DNA from: Clostridiales bacterium
GTDB lineage: Bacteria > Bacillota_A > Clostridia > Oscillospirales > Oscillospiraceae
Reading direction: 5' to 3'
Length of the DNA stretch: 9,452 bases
Assembly: GCA_019417795.1 (NCBI GenBank)
Contig: DXUR01000079.1
Location: forward strand, 1-9,452
The stretch's first letter is position 1. Every line of letters begins with the position of its first letter. The translations under genes were made by a program, and so were the position numbers. Below are positions 6,805 through 9,452 of this stretch, one piece after another. The notes beneath the pieces are model-generated. The model was not told where the DNA came from. It made no database searches and was given only the letters and a program-made list of their open reading frames with translations.

Positions 6805-6833
6805 TTGAAATCCGGCGCAATATCGGCTAGAAT
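6805..6833 (+). promoter_or_regulatory. Sigma-A promoter of the PTS gene
   Basis: TTGAAA (6805-6810), a 17-nt spacer and TAGAAT (6828-6833) make a good promoter. The start point would be near 6840, about 100 nt before the ATG. Confidence 0.7.
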
Positions 6834-6940
6834 AGTGCCAGAACGAAACGAAAGCTCCTCCGAACAAACATCCGCAGGCCGCTTCTCCCATGCCACAGGA
6901 GCTGCGCCGCCTGCCTTTCAAGTTAAAAGGAGAGCTACAA

Positions 6941-8797
6941 ATGAAAAACGCTGTTTCCCGCTTTGGAAAGTCCCTCAGCGGCATGGTCATGCCGAACATC
7001 GGCGCATTCATCGCATGGGGCTTCCTCACCGCTCTGTTCATTGAAGCGGGCTGGTTCCCCAACGAAAAGCTGGCCAGCATGGTCTCCCCGATGCTGACCT
7101 ACCTGCTGCCCATCCTCATTGCAGGGCAGGGCGGCAAGATGATTGCAGGCGACCGTGGCCGCGTCATCGCCGCCATCGCCGTGGTGGGCTGCATCTGCGG
7201 CTCGGACTACACCATGCTGATGGGCGCCATGGTCATGGGTCCTCTGGCCGGCTGGGTCATCAAGCAATTCGATAAGAAGGTGGAAGGCCATATCCCCGCC
7301 GGTTTCGAGATGCTGATCAACAACTTCTCCGTCGGCATTCTGGGTATGCTGCTGGCCATCCTTGGCTACTACGTCATCGGCCCGTTCATGACCGCCATCC
7401 TCACCATGTTGACCGCCGGTGTGGACTTCCTTGTGGCGCACAGCCTGCTGCCGCTGGTGTCCGTCTTTATTGAGCCTGCCAAGGTGCTGTTCCTGAACAA
7501 CACCATCAACCACGGCATCTTCAGCCCCATCGGTGCAAGTCAGGCTGCTGAGACCGGTCGCTCCATCATGTATATGCTGGATGCCAACCCCGGCCCCGGC
7601 CTTGGCATCCTGCTGGCCTACTGCTTCTTCTGTAAGGACGACACCACCCGCCAATCCGCTCCCGGTGCTGTCATCATCCACCTGCTGGGCGGCATCCACG
7701 AGATCTACTTTCCCTACATCCTGATGAATCCCGTGATCATTATCGCCCCCATCGTAGGCAACTTCTGCGCCATCCTGTTCTACTCCATGACAAGTGCAGG
7801 CCTGTCCGGCCCTGCTTCTCCCGGTTCCCTCATTGCCTACATGGCAATGGCTCCCCGGGATTCCATCCTCACCGTCCTGCTGGGCGTTATCATCGCTGGT
7901 GCAGTCTCCTTTATCCTGTCCTCGATCATCCTGAAAGCAACCTCCGGCCATGCCAAGAGCCTGACCGATGCCCAGAACGAAATGAAGGAGATGAAGGCAC
8001 AGGCTAAGGGCGAGGTTCCTGAACCTACTGCCGTAAATGTCGGTCAAATCCGCAAGATCGTCTTTGCTTGCGATGCCGGTATGGGTTCCAGCGCCATGGG
8101 TGCTACCAAGTTCCACAACCGCATCAAAGCCGAACGCCCCGATCTGACCGTGACCAACACCAGCGTAGACACCATCCCTGCCGATGCGGACGTAGTGGTC
8201 TGTCAGCGCATTCTGGCTGACCGTGCCGCTAAGAGCACCCCGCAGGCACAGCTGGTTACACTGGACAACTTCCTTGCAGATCCGCATCTGGACGCATTGT
8301 ACAACGCACTGACCTCCACTGCCCCGGTACTGGATGCCAAGGCTGAAGCTGCCGCCAAAGAGCAGATCGAATGGGGTCTGCATCAGGCGGACATCATCAA
8401 GATCAGCGACGAGGAAGTGGATTTTCTCTGGGTACTTTCGCCGCAGGAAAGCGCACAGAAACTGCTGACGGAATATGGTGCCAGCCTTGTGTATGTCACG
8501 CTTGGTCCGAAGGGATGCTATTTTGCAAACCGGAACTGCACCGGCGAGATCGCTTCGCCTGCCGAGATCCATGTCGTGGATACCACCGGTGCCGGGGATA
8601 TTTTCGGCGGAAGTGCTATGAGCCGCTTCCTGAAATTGAATAAGGCTCCTGCGGATTTAACAAAAAAGGAACTGACTGCTATCACAACATTTGCCTGCTG
8701 TGCCGCAAGCCTTTCTACGCAAAAGCATGGCGGCATCACAAGCGTTGTACCAGAAGCGGAAGTTCGGGAAAGAATTGCCCGGATGGTACAGGCATAA
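6941..8797 (+). CDS. Mannitol-type PTS EIICB fused to the C-terminal half of a PfkB kinase
   Basis: A 618-residue chimeric protein. Residues 1 to about 345 are a mannitol-family EIIC membrane permease, closely resembling MtlA: MVMPNIGAFIAWG, FLNNTINHGIF (184-194) and GGIHEIYFPYIL (250-261). Residues about 370-465 are EIIB, with the phosphorylated cysteine Cys377 in ACDAGMGSSAMG. From about residue 473 the sequence becomes the C-terminal half of a fructokinase-like PfkB enzyme: EQIEWGLHQADIIKISDEE, VTLGPKGCYF, and DTTGAGD (547-553) with catalytic base Asp553. The sugar-binding N-terminal half of the kinase is absent. EIICB could work if an EIIA is supplied elsewhere; the kinase part probably cannot act alone. 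Base composition falls after about 8400, supporting a junction between two genes. ATG at 6941 follows AAGGAG by 8 nt and fits the family start. No EIIA or mannitol-phosphate dehydrogenase gene follows, only a terminator. Confidence 0.88.
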   Translation: MKNAVSRFGKSLSGMVMPNIGAFIAWGFLTALFIEAGWFPNEKLASMVSPMLTYLLPILIAGQGGKMIAGDRGRVIAAIAVVGCICGSDYTMLMGAMVMGPLAGWVIKQFDKKVEGHIPAGFEMLINNFSVGILGMLLAILGYYVIGPFMTAILTMLTAGVDFLVAHSLLPLVSVFIEPAKVLFLNNTINHGIFSPIGASQAAETGRSIMYMLDANPGPGLGILLAYCFFCKDDTTRQSAPGAVIIHLLGGIHEIYFPYILMNPVIIIAPIVGNFCAILFYSMTSAGLSGPASPGSLIAYMAMAPRDSILTVLLGVIIAGAVSFILSSIILKATSGHAKSLTDAQNEMKEMKAQAKGEVPEPTAVNVGQIRKIVFACDAGMGSSAMGATKFHNRIKAERPDLTVTNTSVDTIPADADVVVCQRILADRAAKSTPQAQLVTLDNFLADPHLDALYNALTSTAPVLDAKAEAAAKEQIEWGLHQADIIKISDEEVDFLWVLSPQESAQKLLTEYGASLVYVTLGPKGCYFANRNCTGEIASPAEIHVVDTTGAGDIFGGSAMSRFLKLNKAPADLTKKELTAITTFACCAASLSTQKHGGITSVVPEAEVRERIARMVQA

Positions 8798-8839
8798 AAT
8801 CCCATAAAACCCTGACATTTTTCCATTTCTCCTTCATTG

Positions 8840-8882
8840 GCACCGTCTCACGCTGGATTTTCCAGAGTGGGGCGGTGCTTTT
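8840..8882 (+). terminator. Terminator of the PTS fusion gene
   Basis: GCACCGTCTCAC (8840-8851) pairs with GTGGGGCGGTGC (8867-8878) with two wobbles. After a G-A mismatch the stem continues as CTGG/CCAG around a 5-nt loop, and TTTT follows. Confidence 0.8.
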
Positions 8883-8937
8883 GCTTATATAAGTCTTACT
8901 TCTACCGCTTTACCGCAATGAATTCCCCAAAACTATC

Positions 8938-8966
8938 TTGACGCGCCTACACTTCCATGATACTCT
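8938..8966 (+). promoter_or_regulatory. Extended -10 promoter upstream of the RNA candidate
   Basis: TTGACG (8938-8943), a 17-nt spacer and TACTCT (8961-8966), the last preceded by TGA, which supplies an extended -10 TGN. The start point would be near 8974, just before a long hairpin. Confidence 0.5.
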
Positions 8967-8973
8967 TTATTCC

Positions 8974-9133
8974 AAATCCTGCTGAAAAGTGGTGGTGCTT
9001 ATCATGATAACCACCACTTTCAGTGGATATTACCCAGACAGAACGTACCGCCCCGCAACACACCCGATTCATTTTGCCGCCGATTCACTCGACAAAATCA
9101 TCGCTGCGCTGCGTGGGCGGTATTTTTCTTTTT
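8974..9133 (+). ncRNA. Candidate structured small RNA of about 160 nt
   Basis: From the predicted start, a hairpin forms between CTGAAAAGTGGTGG (8982-8995) and CCACCACTTTCAG (9011-9023) with one bulged A. Its interior is the perfect palindrome TTATCATGATAA (8999-9010). After a short linker a second, longer hairpin (9046-9122) leads into a T-run. No good open reading frame with a ribosome site lies between promoter and terminator. I do not recognise a known RNA family. It could instead be the leader of something outside the window, or an intergenic repeat. Confidence 0.35.
9046..9133 (+). terminator. Long hairpin with T-run
   Basis: TACCGCCC (9046-9053) pairs with GGGCGGTA (9115-9122). CGCA/TGCG (9054-9057 with 9110-9113) extends the stem across a bulged T. 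Inside, CGAT/ATCG and ATTTTG/CAAAAT (9065-9076 with 9093-9103) add a further arm. TTTTTCTTTTT (9123-9133) follows, so it should terminate + strand transcription. Confidence 0.6.
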
Positions 9134-9158
9134 CACAAATAAAATCTTATGTAGTTGT

Positions 9159-9404
9159 TCAATCTTCCAAAATTTGTTTTTGGTTGTTGACTGCACAACC
9201 GCAAAGTGTTATTCTTGTGCTTGAAAGAAGCAGGTTGTAGTGTCCGCACTGCGCCCGGCTTTCTTCATACTGTACCTTGAATCTTACATAAGCCGTCTGA
9301 ACGAGATACTGCGCCATGACCTCACACTTTCCGTGAGTGAGCCGGACAACGCCGCTGCACAAATAGGGGCAGGAACTGCGTTCGGTGTGAACGGTGGTCA
9401 ACAT
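9159..9404 (-). CDS. Doubtful small open reading frame, no known family
   Basis: An 81-residue frame rich in cysteine and without recognisable motif, signal peptide or membrane segment. It starts at ATG 9402-9404 without a clear ribosome site (only a weak AGAGAG about 15-20 nt upstream). It is the longest frame in the otherwise gene-free stretch 9134-9452, which also holds a small hairpin GGTTGT/ACAACC (9182-9200). It may be a gene fragment or a chance frame; no function is proposed. Confidence 0.15.
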   Translation of the reverse strand: MLTTVHTERSSCPYLCSGVVRLTHGKCEVMAQYLVQTAYVRFKVQYEESRAQCGHYNLLLSSTRITLCGCAVNNQKQILED

Positions 9405-9452
9405 ACACGAGCAGCGGAACTCTCTACTTATTTTTGCGTCTTAACAATTCGG

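Noticed and set aside
6935..8572. 545-residue - strand frame opposite the PTS gene
   Set aside because: Very long, but compositionally an antisense shadow (Asp/His/Gly/Gln-rich, no hydrophobic core), and it crosses the fusion junction with no domain signature.
8989..9240. 83-residue + strand frame through the hairpin region
   Set aside because: It starts inside the long inverted repeat, crosses a terminator, and has no ribosome site or family motif.

Overview
The window looks like chromosomal DNA of a GC-rich gut Firmicute, most likely Faecalibacterium or a close Oscillospiraceae relative. The evidence is low-GC-Firmicute-style signals (strong AAAGGAG ribosome sites, sigma-A promoters with 17-bp spacers, a possible cre site) combined with GC-rich coding sequence, and the gene families present. 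The genus is an inference from gene content and sequence style, not from a search.

The core (about 1064-5275) is a D-galactonate catabolic operon on the + strand: an IclR-family regulator, a PfkB-family 2-keto-3-deoxy-sugar kinase (kdgK-like), a KDPGal/KDPG aldolase (dgoA-like) and D-galactonate dehydratase (dgoD). Together they would take galactonate to 2-keto-3-deoxygalactonate, then to its 6-phosphate, then to pyruvate and glyceraldehyde-3-phosphate. A bidirectional hairpin terminator separates dgoD from a convergent GntR/FadR-type repressor (5285-6073, - strand). The long leader ahead of the IclR gene carries a good promoter (1230-1258), three TTGTNNNACAA palindromes of FadR type that the GntR protein could bind, a possible CcpA cre site and several hairpins. 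No galactonate transporter is present in the window.

The flanks show gene decay and rearrangement. On the left (312-1007, - strand) is the C-terminal half of a MATE efflux transporter with no N-terminal half, followed by a 300-base block of stacked hairpin terminators. On the right, a DeoR-family regulator (about 6301-6680, - strand) is truncated and probably frameshifted. It faces a gene with its own promoter and two copies of a TGTCAC-N9-GTGACA operator-like repeat.

That gene (6941-8797) is the most unusual object here: a complete mannitol-type PTS EIICB permease joined in frame to the C-terminal half of a PfkB sugar kinase that still has its DTTGAGD signature. It ends at a strong terminator. 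Beyond it, an intergenic region holds a promoter, a long 5' hairpin and a terminator-like structure that together look like an undescribed RNA of about 160 nt (8974-9133). The last 320 bases have no recognisable gene.
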